Shown here: positions 7,802-17,063 of the stretch, piece after piece
Layout of the letters: each line of letters starts with the position of its first letter
How positions within the stretch are numbered: the first letter of the stretch is position 1
Assembly (NCBI GenBank): GCA_022508505.1
Contig: JAFLVC010000009.1
Location: forward strand, 1-64,000
Reading direction: 5' to 3'
DNA length: 64,000 bases
Origin: Clostridiales bacterium
Lineage (GTDB): Bacteria > Bacillota > Clostridia > Christensenellales > Pumilibacteraceae
Notes under the pieces: generated by a model
What the model was told of the DNA's origin: nothing
Databases searched by the model: none
Seen by the model: the letters and a program-made list of their open reading frames with translations, nothing else
Made by a program: the position numbers and the translations under genes

Positions 7802-8848
7802 TTATCTTGCGCTTTTAATCTTCTTAATTTTGAGCGCTTTTTTCTTTACTTTATTTTTGACGCGCGTTCGTATCAGGAACCACACGTTGCACGCGAGATA
7901 CAGCAGTCCTACCCCGCCGATTATGGGGTACAGCGTTCCGACGACGTTGGAAAAGCCGAGTGCGCCGACGGATAGCCCCACCGCAAGCACAGCCGCTGCG
8001 GAGATTATCTTTTTGCCTATAAACCCGTACACGTAGTCGTACACCGATTTAAACGCCGTCAGCATTGTCGTAAATATGGACGCGGCGATTATGGGAATGC
8101 ACACAAAGTACATCACCTTTCCGCTTTTGAGGGCTATTAGAAGCATGGGCATATCGGCATAAGCGGCGGCGCTGCTTTGAAGTGCGCCCATGATAAATGT
8201 CAAAAGCCCCGCTATTATTACCGCCGCCACTCCCGACGCGAGCAGGATTTCGCGCGGCGAAAGCCTGTTTACCGTAGTCAACACGCCGCCGCCGAGTATC
8301 ATATTCATCGAAACGTAGAGGATTATCGAGTACGGGCGTATCGCAGACGCCTGCGGCGAAAACGGAAAGTCAATCGCCGTTATACTGCACGCGAAAAGAA
8401 ATACTATCATGAGGGGCACGAGCACGGCGTTCGCCTTGATTACGCCTGACAAGCCTTTTACCGCAATCACCGCACAGCATATTCCGAGCACAATCGAGCC
8501 GAGCGGCCGAATATCTATAAACTCAGACGCGAGGCTGTCAGTTCCCGCGAGCATGGCGCTTAGCACGATCATCGAGTTGAACAACATGAAAATATCGGCA
8601 AACGGTCGGAGCTTTCCGAACACCTCGCCGTTCACCTCGCCTATGTCGCTCTTTTTCACACGCCGCCCGACGAACAAAAACAGCGCCGAGCACCCGAATA
8701 CGAGCACGCCCGCAATGAGCGCGGTGTATATGTTGGGCGTCGCGCCGAAAAAGCTGACGACCTCGCGCCCCGAAGCGAATCCTGCGCCTATCATCGTGCC
8801 GACTATTAGCATTGATACCGACATGGCGCGTAAAAACGACTTGAACAT
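7802..8848 (-). CDS. YkvI-type membrane transporter (APC superfamily)
   Basis: 348 residues with about ten hydrophobic segments. The family signature near the N-terminus is GTMIGAGFASGREVVSFF. It resembles the uncharacterised YkvI carriers, distant relatives of amino-acid/cation symporters, and ends in a Lys-rich cytoplasmic tail. The substrate is unknown. A TATAAT lies 5 nt before the ATG and no Shine-Dalgarno site is seen. The upstream gene ends in a terminator, so this gene needs its own promoter. Confidence 0.8.
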   Translation of the reverse strand: MFKSFLRAMSVSMLIVGTMIGAGFASGREVVSFFGATPNIYTALIAGVLVFGCSALFLFVGRRVKKSDIGEVNGEVFGKLRPFADIFMLFNSMIVLSAMLAGTDSLASEFIDIRPLGSIVLGICCAVIAVKGLSGVIKANAVLVPLMIVFLFACSITAIDFPFSPQASAIRPYSIILYVSMNMILGGGVLTTVNRLSPREILLASGVAAVIIAGLLTFIMGALQSSAAAYADMPMLLIALKSGKVMYFVCIPIIAASIFTTMLTAFKSVYDYVYGFIGKKIISAAAVLAVGLSVGALGFSNVVGTLYPIIGGVGLLYLACNVWFLIRTRVKNKVKKKALKIKKIKSAR

Positions 8849-8853
8849 GGTCT

Positions 8854-8859
8854 ATTATA
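8854..8859 (-). promoter_or_regulatory. -10 box (TATAAT) directly before the YkvI-type gene
   Basis: TATAAT reads toward the gene and ends 5 nt before the ATG. No convincing -35 box is found at 16-18 nt, so this is weaker than the other cases. Confidence 0.35.
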
Positions 8860-8886
8860 TGTAGAGAGCGTTTATTTAACGACAAC

Positions 8887-8916
8887 AAAAAAGCGTCCGC
8901 GGTATCTCGCGAACGC
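8887..8916 (-). terminator. Terminator after the HD hydrolase operon
   Basis: GCGTTCGCG pairs with CGCGGACGC (one G-T pair) around a 6-nt loop and is followed by TTTTTT on the minus strand. Confidence 0.85.
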
Positions 8917-8929
8917 CATTAGCTTTTAT

Positions 8930-9655
8930 TTAATCTTCCGATACCTCGGTTTCGCCGGGCTTGCGTTTTACGTCGGTTGCGGGCCGTCTGCGGTTTATCA
9001 CATTGCCGTTTATGACGAGCTCGAACCAATACCCGAAGTACGCCGCCGCCTTTTCGGAAAGCACCATGCGCGACAGGTATATCTGCAAAAACTCCATGGT
9101 CGCCGACGAGTCGTCCATGATAATGACGAGCCTTATAACCTTTTTCGCCTTATCGACTGCAAGGTAGTTCTTTTTTATAGCGAGGTTGACGCGGTCGTGA
9201 ATATCGCTTCTGTCGGCGAATTGCCGCCGCACGCGCGAGCGGTGCGCGTCCGACTTATCGGCGAGTATGAGCGCGGCGGAAAGCTCGCTGACAGGCAGTC
9301 CCGTTTCCTCCTCGTGATTTCCGATCGCCGCGATTATCTTTGCCGTCTCGCCCGCGTCCATGCCCATTCTTATCAGAATGTCGTAAGCGAGCACTGCGCC
9401 CGTAAGACCGTGATTGTTGCGGTTTATCGCGTTGCCTATGTCGTGTACCCAACCGGCTATCGCGCCGAGCTCGACGGTGCGCTTGTCGTAGCCGAGCGCG
9501 GTCAGGATGTTTGCCGTCGTTTTGGAAACGTACCCGACGTGGCGCAAGCCGTGCTCGGTGTAACCGAGCTGTTTAAGGCAGTCGTTGCTCGTTTCTATAA
9601 GCTTTTTGATCTCTGCGTTTTCGCGAACGTCGTCGAGGGTTATGGGCTTTGACAT
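8930..9655 (-). CDS. HD-domain phosphohydrolase
   Basis: A 241-residue cytoplasmic HD-superfamily protein. The metal-binding residues are visible: an early His (HGLRHVGYV, ~40), WVHDIGNAI (~69-77), then NHGLTG and GNHEEE. Enzymes with this layout hydrolyse phosphomonoesters or phosphodiesters; the substrate is not predictable. The last ~25 residues are basic and low in complexity. It lies 18 nt after the HEAT-like gene, in the same direction. A TATAAT 6 nt before the ATG could give it a separate leaderless transcript. Confidence 0.85.
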   Translation of the reverse strand: MSKPITLDDVRENAEIKKLIETSNDCLKQLGYTEHGLRHVGYVSKTTANILTALGYDKRTVELGAIAGWVHDIGNAINRNNHGLTGAVLAYDILIRMGMDAGETAKIIAAIGNHEEETGLPVSELSAALILADKSDAHRSRVRRQFADRSDIHDRVNLAIKKNYLAVDKAKKVIRLVIIMDDSSATMEFLQIYLSRMVLSEKAAAYFGYWFELVINGNVINRRRPATDVKRKPGETEVSED

Positions 9656-9673
9656 ATATATATTATATAATGT

Positions 9674-10504
9674 TTACTCGCCTTTTATCGCTTTATACAG
9701 CGGATCCTCCGAAAAATCTCTGTACTTGTCGTCGACGGTGCCGCCGAGTTCTTCGATTGCGTTCCGTATCTCGATAAACTCGGCATAGTCGCATTCGTCG
9801 AGGAGCGGATACAAATCCTCGGCGGCGCGGTCGTCGCCGTAACGCCCCATTAGCGCCGCGACGTACGCTCTGTTGGGATCGGTTTTTAAAAGCATTCTGA
9901 GTAGTTCCAAAATATCGTCGTCGCCCACCGCACAGTACGTGAGCGGCTCGACGTACATTTCTATCATGCCGACGTCGTCCGCTTTCTTTGCTCGCGCTAT
10001 GAGATCGTTTTTGACCTCTTCCGCAACGTCGCACAGCGCTTCGACGCACATGTCCTTGACGCATGAATCTATGTCGTCGCGCTCTAACATGTCCATATAG
10101 AAAGTCGCCGCCGCCCCGCCGAGCTCGGCTATAATGCTGAGCGTAACGGTCAAAAGCTTTTCGTCGGCGGAAGACTTAGCGAGCTCGACGAGCTCGGGCA
10201 AAAGCACAGGCTCTGTCGCAAGCCTATCGAACAGAAGCGACGACGGATTGCGGTCGCCCGCGCACGAGCCCTTAAGTATTGCGACGAGGTCCTCGTTCGG
10301 CAGACGGTTAAAGAACTCGGACGGAGACAGCCCGCCTATCGCGCTTTGCGGCGACGTCGCCCACTTGTGATAGACTTCGTCGAGGTCGCGGGCAAAGTCG
10401 TCGGGCGAAGCGTATTCGCTCTCGTGCTCGCTGTAATATTTGTCAGCATAGTTTTCAAACAGCTTGTCAAAGTCTATGCAATAAAGCTCGTCGTAGTTTT
10501 TCAT
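9674..10504 (-). CDS. HEAT-repeat-like acidic protein, unknown function
   Basis: 276 residues, acidic and soluble, with alternating amphipathic helices (for example LLPELVELAKSS, then LLTVTLSIIAELGGAA) resembling HEAT/armadillo repeats. It contains no catalytic motif I recognise. ATG at 10504 is chosen because AAGGAG stands 8 nt upstream; a longer frame would overlap the upstream gene out of family character. It is encoded 20 nt after the TPR-like gene. Such repeats usually hold protein partners together, so a scaffold role with its operon neighbours is a reasonable inference. Confidence 0.65.
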   Translation of the reverse strand: MKNYDELYCIDFDKLFENYADKYYSEHESEYASPDDFARDLDEVYHKWATSPQSAIGGLSPSEFFNRLPNEDLVAILKGSCAGDRNPSSLLFDRLATEPVLLPELVELAKSSADEKLLTVTLSIIAELGGAAATFYMDMLERDDIDSCVKDMCVEALCDVAEEVKNDLIARAKKADDVGMIEMYVEPLTYCAVGDDDILELLRMLLKTDPNRAYVAALMGRYGDDRAAEDLYPLLDECDYAEFIEIRNAIEELGGTVDDKYRDFSEDPLYKAIKGE

Positions 10505-10524
10505 TTTGTTTTCTCCTTGTTGTT

Positions 10525-12549
10525 TCAGCGTAATACCTGTTCTATCTTTTTGCGCTCGCGCGTCGCGGCAGCCTTGGTCTTGTAGCCGAGCGCGAGCGGA
10601 AGCCTGTCGTCTTTCAGATCGTTTCCGCACGCGGACGTTATCAGATAGTACGCCTTGCATTCCTCTGTGACGCCATCGACGTCGAGCTCTGTCTTTTGCG
10701 CAAGCTCAACTAAGTCGTCAATGCGCTTTTCGCAAAGCATGAGAACGAACGCATACGCGATATAGTACCCCGGGGACAGCCCGCCGTCGAGCGTTTTTAC
10801 GCAGTCGGACGATATCGGGCAATACGCGCGCTCCGTCAAAAACGGCTTGGTAGGTGCGATCGCGAGCAGCTCGCCCAGAACAATCGCTTTTACAATCGGC
10901 TCGACGTACGGCGAAACGAGCGAGTCGCGCATGCGGTCTTCAAGCCTGTCGTCGCTCGCAATCACTCTCACCGCGTCGAACATCTTGATGAGCAACCGCT
11001 TGTCGTTGCGGTATTCGAGCGTCAAAAAGAATTCGAGCGCGTACAAAAACATCTCGTTACTTAGCACTTCGTCGTCGAGCTCGCCGCTCAAAACAATGCT
11101 CAATAGGTTTTCCACTATCGCGGCAAGCACGCTCTGCGGCGCTTCGGCGGTGACCATAAACTTCTCGACGCGCGAGCGTGCCGTCATGTAGAGAAGTTTG
11201 GCGTTTATGTCGTCGTAGAATATGCGGGAAAGCTTATACATCTCGTCCGTCGCGTAGTCGCGCTCGCCGAGGTTATACATTATCTGCGCGTGAATGAGCC
11301 GCATTTCCATAATATTGAACTCGTCGATATAGCTTTCCAACAGCTCCGCCGCCGTCTTTTCGTCGCAGTAGTTTAGCGCCATGTCGAACGACTTATATAG
11401 GTGCGCAGTGTTGACGTAGTCCTTGACGTCTATATTTTTGAGCACCGCAGGGATGAGCTCGGTCTTGCCCTCCGCGCGGTAGAGCTGACACAAGAGCGCG
11501 CCGCCGAGCGCGCCGTGCGGTTTCATGCCCTCCGCCTCGTCGAGGAGCTTTTCCGCCTCGTCGAACCGCTCGATCTCTATGCAGATAAGAGCGCGCATGG
11601 TAAGCGCGAAATAATAGCGCTCGTCCGACTTTTTGATGTTAGCGAGAATGTCGAGCGCCCTATCCATATCGCCGCGATCGTAAGCGGCTTCGGCGGCATG
11701 AATTTCGTCGTGCGCGAAATTAGGCGTAACTTGAACAATGCTTTCGCTTCCTTCGGAGTTCGCCGCGTCGAGTACGACTTCGGCGTCGTTGTCGTCGTAC
11801 TCATCACCGTAAAGATATGCGTTGATAAAATCGTTGAACTCGTAGCCGTCGCTCTTGTCGGCGCCGCGCTCGCCCTCGACGAGCGTTTCTTCCAGCGCGA
11901 AAATGTCGTCGCCCTCGCCCGAAAATGCGCCTGTCAGCCAATCCTTTTCGGCGACCACCGAGTTTACCCGCCGCGCGTCGTCGCCCGTCGGCTTGCCGCC
12001 GAACGCGATTATCTTCGATGTCGGTTTTTTATCGTCTTGCTTGTCGTCGTCCGAAAAATCACAATCGCCGTTTCCGCCGACGCCGCTTTCTATCTCGCCG
12101 TACTCGCCATCGAACAGCATATCGAAGTCGGGCGGACCGTCCTCAGACGAAATGAACAGCGCGCCGCACTCCGCAAGGTCGCTTATGACCTCGCCGAAAT
12201 CGATATTGCGCGCTTTGAGCCACTTACAGCACTCGACAAACGCCACACCGTCGCGGCGAAGCAAAATCGCGGCGAGAAGATCGCGATACGCCTTGGTGCA
12301 GTCGGGGTTTCTGCTTATATACATCATGAGTTCGCGGTACGCAAGACAGACGAGCTCGTTGTCGTCGCTGTCGAGACACATTTGAAGGTACAGCATACCG
12401 CACGCCAAATGAAAATCGGCGTTGTGCTTTTCGTCGCGGTATTTTAAAAGATAGTCGATAGCGCCTTCGTAGTCAAACTCGCGAATACACTCCGAAAACT
12501 TCTTTTTGAAATGCGCGGCAATGCCGCCCTTGTCAAACTTTGTTATCAC
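10525..12549 (-). CDS. Large acidic TPR-like protein, unknown function
   Basis: 674 residues, strongly acidic. Helical-pair repeats of the tetratricopeptide type can be read, for example EAAYDRGDMDRALDILANI and the following RFDEAEKLLDEAEGM segment (~residues 280-350). Residues ~150-260 are a low-complexity acidic linker. There is no signal peptide. The GTG start overlaps the stop of the membrane protein gene (GTGA), with a GGGGA stretch 9 nt upstream, so translation is coupled. Probably a cytoplasmic scaffold paired with that membrane protein. Confidence 0.7.
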   Translation of the reverse strand: MITKFDKGGIAAHFKKKFSECIREFDYEGAIDYLLKYRDEKHNADFHLACGMLYLQMCLDSDDNELVCLAYRELMMYISRNPDCTKAYRDLLAAILLRRDGVAFVECCKWLKARNIDFGEVISDLAECGALFISSEDGPPDFDMLFDGEYGEIESGVGGNGDCDFSDDDKQDDKKPTSKIIAFGGKPTGDDARRVNSVVAEKDWLTGAFSGEGDDIFALEETLVEGERGADKSDGYEFNDFINAYLYGDEYDDNDAEVVLDAANSEGSESIVQVTPNFAHDEIHAAEAAYDRGDMDRALDILANIKKSDERYYFALTMRALICIEIERFDEAEKLLDEAEGMKPHGALGGALLCQLYRAEGKTELIPAVLKNIDVKDYVNTAHLYKSFDMALNYCDEKTAAELLESYIDEFNIMEMRLIHAQIMYNLGERDYATDEMYKLSRIFYDDINAKLLYMTARSRVEKFMVTAEAPQSVLAAIVENLLSIVLSGELDDEVLSNEMFLYALEFFLTLEYRNDKRLLIKMFDAVRVIASDDRLEDRMRDSLVSPYVEPIVKAIVLGELLAIAPTKPFLTERAYCPISSDCVKTLDGGLSPGYYIAYAFVLMLCEKRIDDLVELAQKTELDVDGVTEECKAYYLITSACGNDLKDDRLPLALGYKTKAAATRERKKIEQVLR

Positions 12550-13838
12550 TTATCGTTTTCCCCGAGCTCTTCGGGCGCGTCATCGAGCTCAACGCTCGCG
12601 GCGGCGGGATTGTCGCTCTCGACGTTTGAGTCCATGGCCTCGGCATTTGAATTTACGCTGTCGGCAAGCTTGTCAAGCGCTTCGACGCTTTCGGCGTCGC
12701 CTTTGTCGTCGCTCTCCGTCAGGACCTGTTCGTGCTCTTTTTCGAGGCGCTCGAGGTCTTCCCTTCGGAACATCGGCGTAAGAGGCGTAATAGACGTGCC
12801 CTCGTCGATCGACTTTTTGCGCTTTTTGGGATTTTTATACGGCGAGGGCTGCTGCTTTTTCTGCTTGGCCTGCTGCTTTTCGTCGACGTCGTTTACGTCG
12901 TTCACCCGCTTGGTGTAAACCGCCGCCGAATCCGAAGCGTCTATCTTGTCGTACAGGAAACGCTCGTAGCAGGAGTGGCAGTACAGCGATATGACGAGCG
13001 TCGTAAACGAAAAGCCCAAAAACGCGTACAGCATGAACAGCAGCATCGTTATCCCGGGAATGAACGCGAGGTACATTGGAAGAAGCGCTATGCCGACGAA
13101 TATTATCGACATGATGTGCGTTCCGAAAACGAACAGGAACGAGTTGCGTATGAGCACCATCGGGCGCATTTTAAACGCCGCATTCTGCGTCATGAAGAAC
13201 GCGGTAAACAGCGACATGACAATCAAGAGAATGACGGAGAGCAATATCGACACGACTTTCAGCGGCGTGCTGATATAGTAAGTGTCGAAGTAGCCGAGCG
13301 AAAACACGAAAAACAGCAGCGTAAGCCCGAAAGCGAGTCCCATAAAGACCGCGCCCAGCCAGCACTTTCCTATACCGCGGAAAAAGTCGCGCACCGTTCT
13401 CGAGGGCTGCGCCCAAATAAGCTTTCGAATGACGTACAGGTTGCCGGCGACGCCAAGCGCAAAAATCGCTATGCACGGCACGAGCGCCGCGAATTCTATC
13501 ACCTGATAGGAAAAGGTCATCATGGCGCCGCGGCTTGCAGCGTCGACAATGACGGGATAGCCTATGCCGAGGTTTGCCGAGTACGGCACGTACGAGCTGT
13601 TTACGGATATGTTGAGGTAGAACAGAATGACGACGAGCACAGCCGGCATTGCAAAAAGCGCCGTCAGCATGTTGAGGGCTACAATCGTTCCGAACCTGTG
13701 GAAAAACAGCTCCTTGAACATCTCCCACTTGGTCATTTTCATGCGTTCGGGCGTGAGGTCGGGCTTATTCTCGTTGCCGAACATCATGCGCTGAACGATA
13801 TTCTTTCTCTTTTTCTTTTCGGTAGCGTCTTTCGCCAT
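12546..13838 (-). CDS. Multi-pass membrane protein with long charged cytoplasmic tail (possibly DUF624/YesL-like)
   Basis: 430 residues. After a basic N-terminus come about six hydrophobic segments (residues ~50-300). Motifs such as DFFRGIGKCWLGAVFMG resemble the YesL/DUF624 layout, but the match is weak. The last ~125 residues are hydrophilic: first Lys/Gln-rich, then Asp/Glu-rich. It follows the M20 gene by only 9 nt and overlaps the TPR-like gene. The tail could recruit the acidic TPR and HEAT-like proteins to the membrane; this is inference from gene order. Confidence 0.7.
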   Translation of the reverse strand: MAKDATEKKKRKNIVQRMMFGNENKPDLTPERMKMTKWEMFKELFFHRFGTIVALNMLTALFAMPAVLVVILFYLNISVNSSYVPYSANLGIGYPVIVDAASRGAMMTFSYQVIEFAALVPCIAIFALGVAGNLYVIRKLIWAQPSRTVRDFFRGIGKCWLGAVFMGLAFGLTLLFFVFSLGYFDTYYISTPLKVVSILLSVILLIVMSLFTAFFMTQNAAFKMRPMVLIRNSFLFVFGTHIMSIIFVGIALLPMYLAFIPGITMLLFMLYAFLGFSFTTLVISLYCHSCYERFLYDKIDASDSAAVYTKRVNDVNDVDEKQQAKQKKQQPSPYKNPKKRKKSIDEGTSITPLTPMFRREDLERLEKEHEQVLTESDDKGDAESVEALDKLADSVNSNAEAMDSNVESDNPAAASVELDDAPEELGENDK

Positions 13839-13847
13839 AACTTCTCC

Positions 13848-14957
13848 TTATGCCTTGCGCCCCGCCCTAAAATCGACGAGCTTTTGGAAAAGCTCGGTGC
13901 CGAGAAGCAAAGCTTTTTCGTCAAACGCGAACGTGTCGCTGTGAAGGGGCGAGCGCATTCCGTCCTTTCCCGTTCCCAACCACACGATACAGCCGGGAAC
14001 CTTCAAGAGATAGTTGGAAAAATCTTCGGCGGTGTACCGCGGCGGCACGGCGACTGCGGCGTCACCCATGACCTTTCGCACCTTGTCGACGGACAGCGCG
14101 TCGTTTATGAGCGGCGGATACACGGCGTTTGTTATTATGCGGTGGCTTGTCCCGTAACGCTCGTCGGCGGCAATAAGCGCGCGCTCGATGTTGAGCATGA
14201 CTTCTTCGCACGCTGCGCTGTCGAAAAACCTGAGCGTATAAAAGCACTTGCAGCTTTGCGCGACTATATTTCGCGCCGCGCCGCCCTCGATTTTGCCGAG
14301 ATTGATAAGAAGCCCCTTGTCTTCCGCAATTTTTATCGCGGCGTCCGCAACATAAAGCGCCGCTCTTATCGCGTCGGCGCCCTTTTCGGGGGTAGCGCAG
14401 TGCGCGGCACGCCCCGTAATTTCAAAGTCGAATTCGACGCAGCCGGCAAACGTCCCGCCGTAGCAATACCCGACCTTGCCCATGTCAAGCTCAGGGCAAA
14501 GGTGCAGCGCGTATATCTCGTCCACGCCGTCGAGAACGCCGCCGTCAATCATCGTCTCGCTTCCGCCTATGCCCTCTTCACCGAATTGAAAAATAAACCT
14601 GAGCGGCACGGGCGGCGGAGTTATCGAATAAATCCTCGCAAGATTGAGAAGGTTTGCCGTGTGCCCGTCGTGCCCGCAAGCGTGCATGACCTCGCCCTCC
14701 GCGGCAAAGTCGCAGCCGGTAACCGCGACGTTTTCCTTGATGGGAAGCGCGTCGAAATCGGCGCGGAACGCCAATCTGCCGTTTCCCTTTCCCGCGTCGC
14801 AGTACACACCCGTACCAATCGTTTTGGGCTTATATCCGAAGCTTTTCAGCTCGTCGACTATAAACGCGGAAGTCTTGTACTCCTCGCCCGAAAGCTCGGC
14901 AAGGGCGTGCAGTTTTCTGCGCGTCACAGTCAAATACGAAAGCGATACACTGTCCAT
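13848..14957 (-). CDS. M20 amidohydrolase, likely N-acetyl-diaminopimelate deacetylase
   Basis: 369 residues of the M20/aminoacylase family, which removes acyl groups from amino acids with two metal ions. Metal and catalytic motifs are FRADFDALPI, HACGHDGHTANLL and GEEGIGGSETMI. It is divergent from asd-dapA-dapB, which favours the acetylase branch of lysine synthesis (YkuR-like). Hippurate hydrolase or another aminoacylase remains possible. The start is ATG 14957: a consensus promoter ends 6 nt upstream, whereas a longer frame to 15002 would contain that promoter. Confidence 0.85.
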   Translation of the reverse strand: MDSVSLSYLTVTRRKLHALAELSGEEYKTSAFIVDELKSFGYKPKTIGTGVYCDAGKGNGRLAFRADFDALPIKENVAVTGCDFAAEGEVMHACGHDGHTANLLNLARIYSITPPPVPLRFIFQFGEEGIGGSETMIDGGVLDGVDEIYALHLCPELDMGKVGYCYGGTFAGCVEFDFEITGRAAHCATPEKGADAIRAALYVADAAIKIAEDKGLLINLGKIEGGAARNIVAQSCKCFYTLRFFDSAACEEVMLNIERALIAADERYGTSHRIITNAVYPPLINDALSVDKVRKVMGDAAVAVPPRYTAEDFSNYLLKVPGCIVWLGTGKDGMRSPLHSDTFAFDEKALLLGTELFQKLVDFRAGRKA

Positions 14958-14963
14958 AATTGC

Positions 14964-14992
14964 ATTATACACCAAACCGCTCTTTTTTTCAA
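14964..14992 (-). promoter_or_regulatory. Promoter of the M20 deacetylase operon (leaderless layout)
   Basis: TTGAAA (14987-14992), 17-nt spacer, TATAAT (14964-14969). The ATG begins 7 nt after the -10 box, where transcription would start. Confidence 0.8.
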
Positions 14993-15037
14993 CTGTTTTC
15001 AATCGGTATATACGCTATTTTGCTCTGCTCCATGCGC

Positions 15038-15066
15038 TTGACCTTTGCATATAAAAATGGTATTAT
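15038..15066 (+). promoter_or_regulatory. Promoter of asd-dapA-dapB
   Basis: TTGACC, 17 nt, TATTAT. The leader to the start codon is only ~25 nt, too short for a lysine riboswitch. Confidence 0.75.
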
Positions 15067-15096
15067 GTTCGAGTAACACAATACTCGGAGGATATC

Positions 15097-16089
15097 TTGC
15101 AGGCAAAGGTAGCCGTCGTCGGCGCGACGGGCGTCGTAGGACGCATGATGATAAAGGTTCTCGAGGAGCGCAAGTTCCCCGTAAGCGAGCTTCACCTCTT
15201 CGCTTCCAAGCGTAGCGCGGGCACAACGCTGGAATTTCGCGGCGAAAAAATAGCCGTCGAAGAGCTCACCGAGGAGAACGTCAAAAAGGCAAACGTCAAG
15301 TACGCACTGTTTTCGGCGGGCAGCGACGTCTCGCGCGACTTTGCGCCCGTTTTTGCAAAGCACGGCGCGGTCGCAATCGACAATTCCAAGTATTGGCGCA
15401 TGGACAAAACGGTGCCGCTCGTCGTGCCCGAGGTCAATCCCGACTCGGCGTTCACCCACCGCGGAATAATCGCAAACCCCAACTGCTCGACCATTCAGGC
15501 AGTCGTCGCGTTAAAGCCGCTTCACGACGCATTCAAGATAAAGCGCATAGTGTACTCGACTTATCAGGCGGTGTCGGGCGCGGGACGGCAAGGCATTGAC
15601 GATCTTAAGGACGGCATTGCGGGCAAGCCCCCCAAAAAATTCCCTCACCCGATAGCGTACAACATCATTCCGCACATCGACGTTTTCGATGACGACGGGT
15701 ACACCTTCGAGGAAATGAAGATGGTAAACGAGACGCGCAAGATTCTGGGCGACGACTCGCTCAAAATCACGGCGACGACGGCGCGCGTGCCCGTCATGTA
15801 CGGTCACAGCGAAAGCATAAACGTCGAGTTTTATAAACCCGTCACCCGCCGCTCGGCGCTCGAAGTGCTGAGTAAAGCGCCCGGGCTTGTCGTGGTTGAC
15901 GACGTCAAAAACAACACCTACCCCATGCCGCTCGACGCGGAAGGGACGGACGAGGTCTACGTCGGGCGCGTCAGGCAGGATTTTTCGGTGGACAGCGGGC
16001 TCAATCTTTGGGTCGTTGCCGACAACATCCGAAAGGGCGCCGCTTCCAACACCGTGCAGATTGCGGAGCTTCTCAATTCACGAGGATAG
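15097..16089 (+). CDS. asd: Aspartate-semialdehyde dehydrogenase
   Basis: It reduces aspartyl phosphate to aspartate semialdehyde with NADPH, the branch point to lysine/diaminopimelate, methionine and threonine. The 330 residues have the nucleotide loop GATGVVGRMM, the active Cys in NPNCSTIQ and the active His region in VPVMYGHSESINVEF. The start is an unusual TTG at 15097, supported by GGAGG 5 nt upstream and by the family N-terminus (QAKVAVVGATG). It heads an operon with dapA and dapB. Confidence 0.96.
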   Translation: MQAKVAVVGATGVVGRMMIKVLEERKFPVSELHLFASKRSAGTTLEFRGEKIAVEELTEENVKKANVKYALFSAGSDVSRDFAPVFAKHGAVAIDNSKYWRMDKTVPLVVPEVNPDSAFTHRGIIANPNCSTIQAVVALKPLHDAFKIKRIVYSTYQAVSGAGRQGIDDLKDGIAGKPPKKFPHPIAYNIIPHIDVFDDDGYTFEEMKMVNETRKILGDDSLKITATTARVPVMYGHSESINVEFYKPVTRRSALEVLSKAPGLVVVDDVKNNTYPMPLDAEGTDEVYVGRVRQDFSVDSGLNLWVVADNIRKGAASNTVQIAELLNSRG

Positions 16090-16178
16090 AATTGCAGCGG
16101 CAAGCAATTTTACTCATAGAATAAAAAACAATGACGAAAAATCTTGCGCTTGCATAGATTATTCGTGCGAGGTAAACC

Positions 16179-17063
16179 ATGGCACTTTTTAAAGGTTGCG
16201 GCGCGGCGATGGTCACGCCGTTCGGCAAGGACGGACAGATAGACTACGCCGTTCTCGAAGGCTATATCGAGCATCTCATAGACGGCGGAGTATCCGCGCT
16301 TTTGCCGTTCGGAACCACGGGAGAGCCCCCTACCGTCTCGCCGGAAGAGTATAAAAAAGCGACGGAATTTATCGTCTCGCGCGCAAAAGGCAGAGTGCCC
16401 GTCATAGTCGGCGCGGGAAGCAACAGCACCTCGCACGCCGCCGAAAAAGCGGCGGCAGCAAAGAGCTACGGCGCGGACGGCGTACTCGTCGTGACTCCGT
16501 ACTACAACAAATGCACGCAAAAAGGGCTCGTAGAGCACTACAAAGCGGTCGTAAAGGCGGCGGGCGTGCCCGTTCTCGCCTACAACGTTCCCGCGCGCAC
16601 CGGCGTCAACATCGCGCCCAAAACGCTCGTCGAGCTCAAAAAAGCAGGCGTCGTCGGCGTCAAGGAAGCGAGCGGCGACGTCGACCAATTTCATGACGTC
16701 GCAAAGGTGTGCGACGACGTAGGTCTCGATCTGTACTGCGGCGACGATATATTAACGACTATGGCAATTTCGCTCGGTAGCATAGGTACTATATCCGTCG
16801 CGGCAAACCCCGCGCCCAAAGAGATTAGCGCGCTGTGCGCCCTCGCCCTCGGCGGCAAGTACGAAGAAGCGCGCGCACTGCAATTCAAGCTATCCGAATT
16901 TATTCACGCGCTTTTCATAGAGGTCAACCCTATCCCCGTCAAAAAGGCTATGCAGTATATAGGAATTGACGTAGGTATCCCTCGCCTGCCGCTTACCGAG
17001 CTCGAACCCGAGCACGCGGAAATACTCAAATCCGAAATGATTAAGGTTGGTTTAATCAAATGA
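16179..17063 (+). CDS. dapA: 4-hydroxy-tetrahydrodipicolinate synthase
   Basis: It condenses pyruvate with aspartate semialdehyde, the first dedicated step to diaminopimelate. 294 residues, a class I aldolase barrel. GTTGEPPTVS is the substrate loop, YNVPARTGVN holds the catalytic Tyr and Arg, and KEASGD carries the Schiff-base Lys. GAGGT lies upstream of ATG 16179. The 89 nt between asd and dapA hold no feature I can support. Its stop overlaps dapB (ATGA). Confidence 0.97.
   Translation: MALFKGCGAAMVTPFGKDGQIDYAVLEGYIEHLIDGGVSALLPFGTTGEPPTVSPEEYKKATEFIVSRAKGRVPVIVGAGSNSTSHAAEKAAAAKSYGADGVLVVTPYYNKCTQKGLVEHYKAVVKAAGVPVLAYNVPARTGVNIAPKTLVELKKAGVVGVKEASGDVDQFHDVAKVCDDVGLDLYCGDDILTTMAISLGSIGTISVAANPAPKEISALCALALGGKYEEARALQFKLSEFIHALFIEVNPIPVKKAMQYIGIDVGIPRLPLTELEPEHAEILKSEMIKVGLIK

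Noticed and set aside
12732-15041. A 769-codon open frame on the + strand
   Set aside because: It lies opposite the membrane protein and M20 genes, which have clear homology or membrane pattern. The frame is Arg/His-rich antisense to GC-biased codons.
15067-15096. Possible lysine riboswitch before asd
   Set aside because: Only ~25 nt separate the promoter from the start codon.
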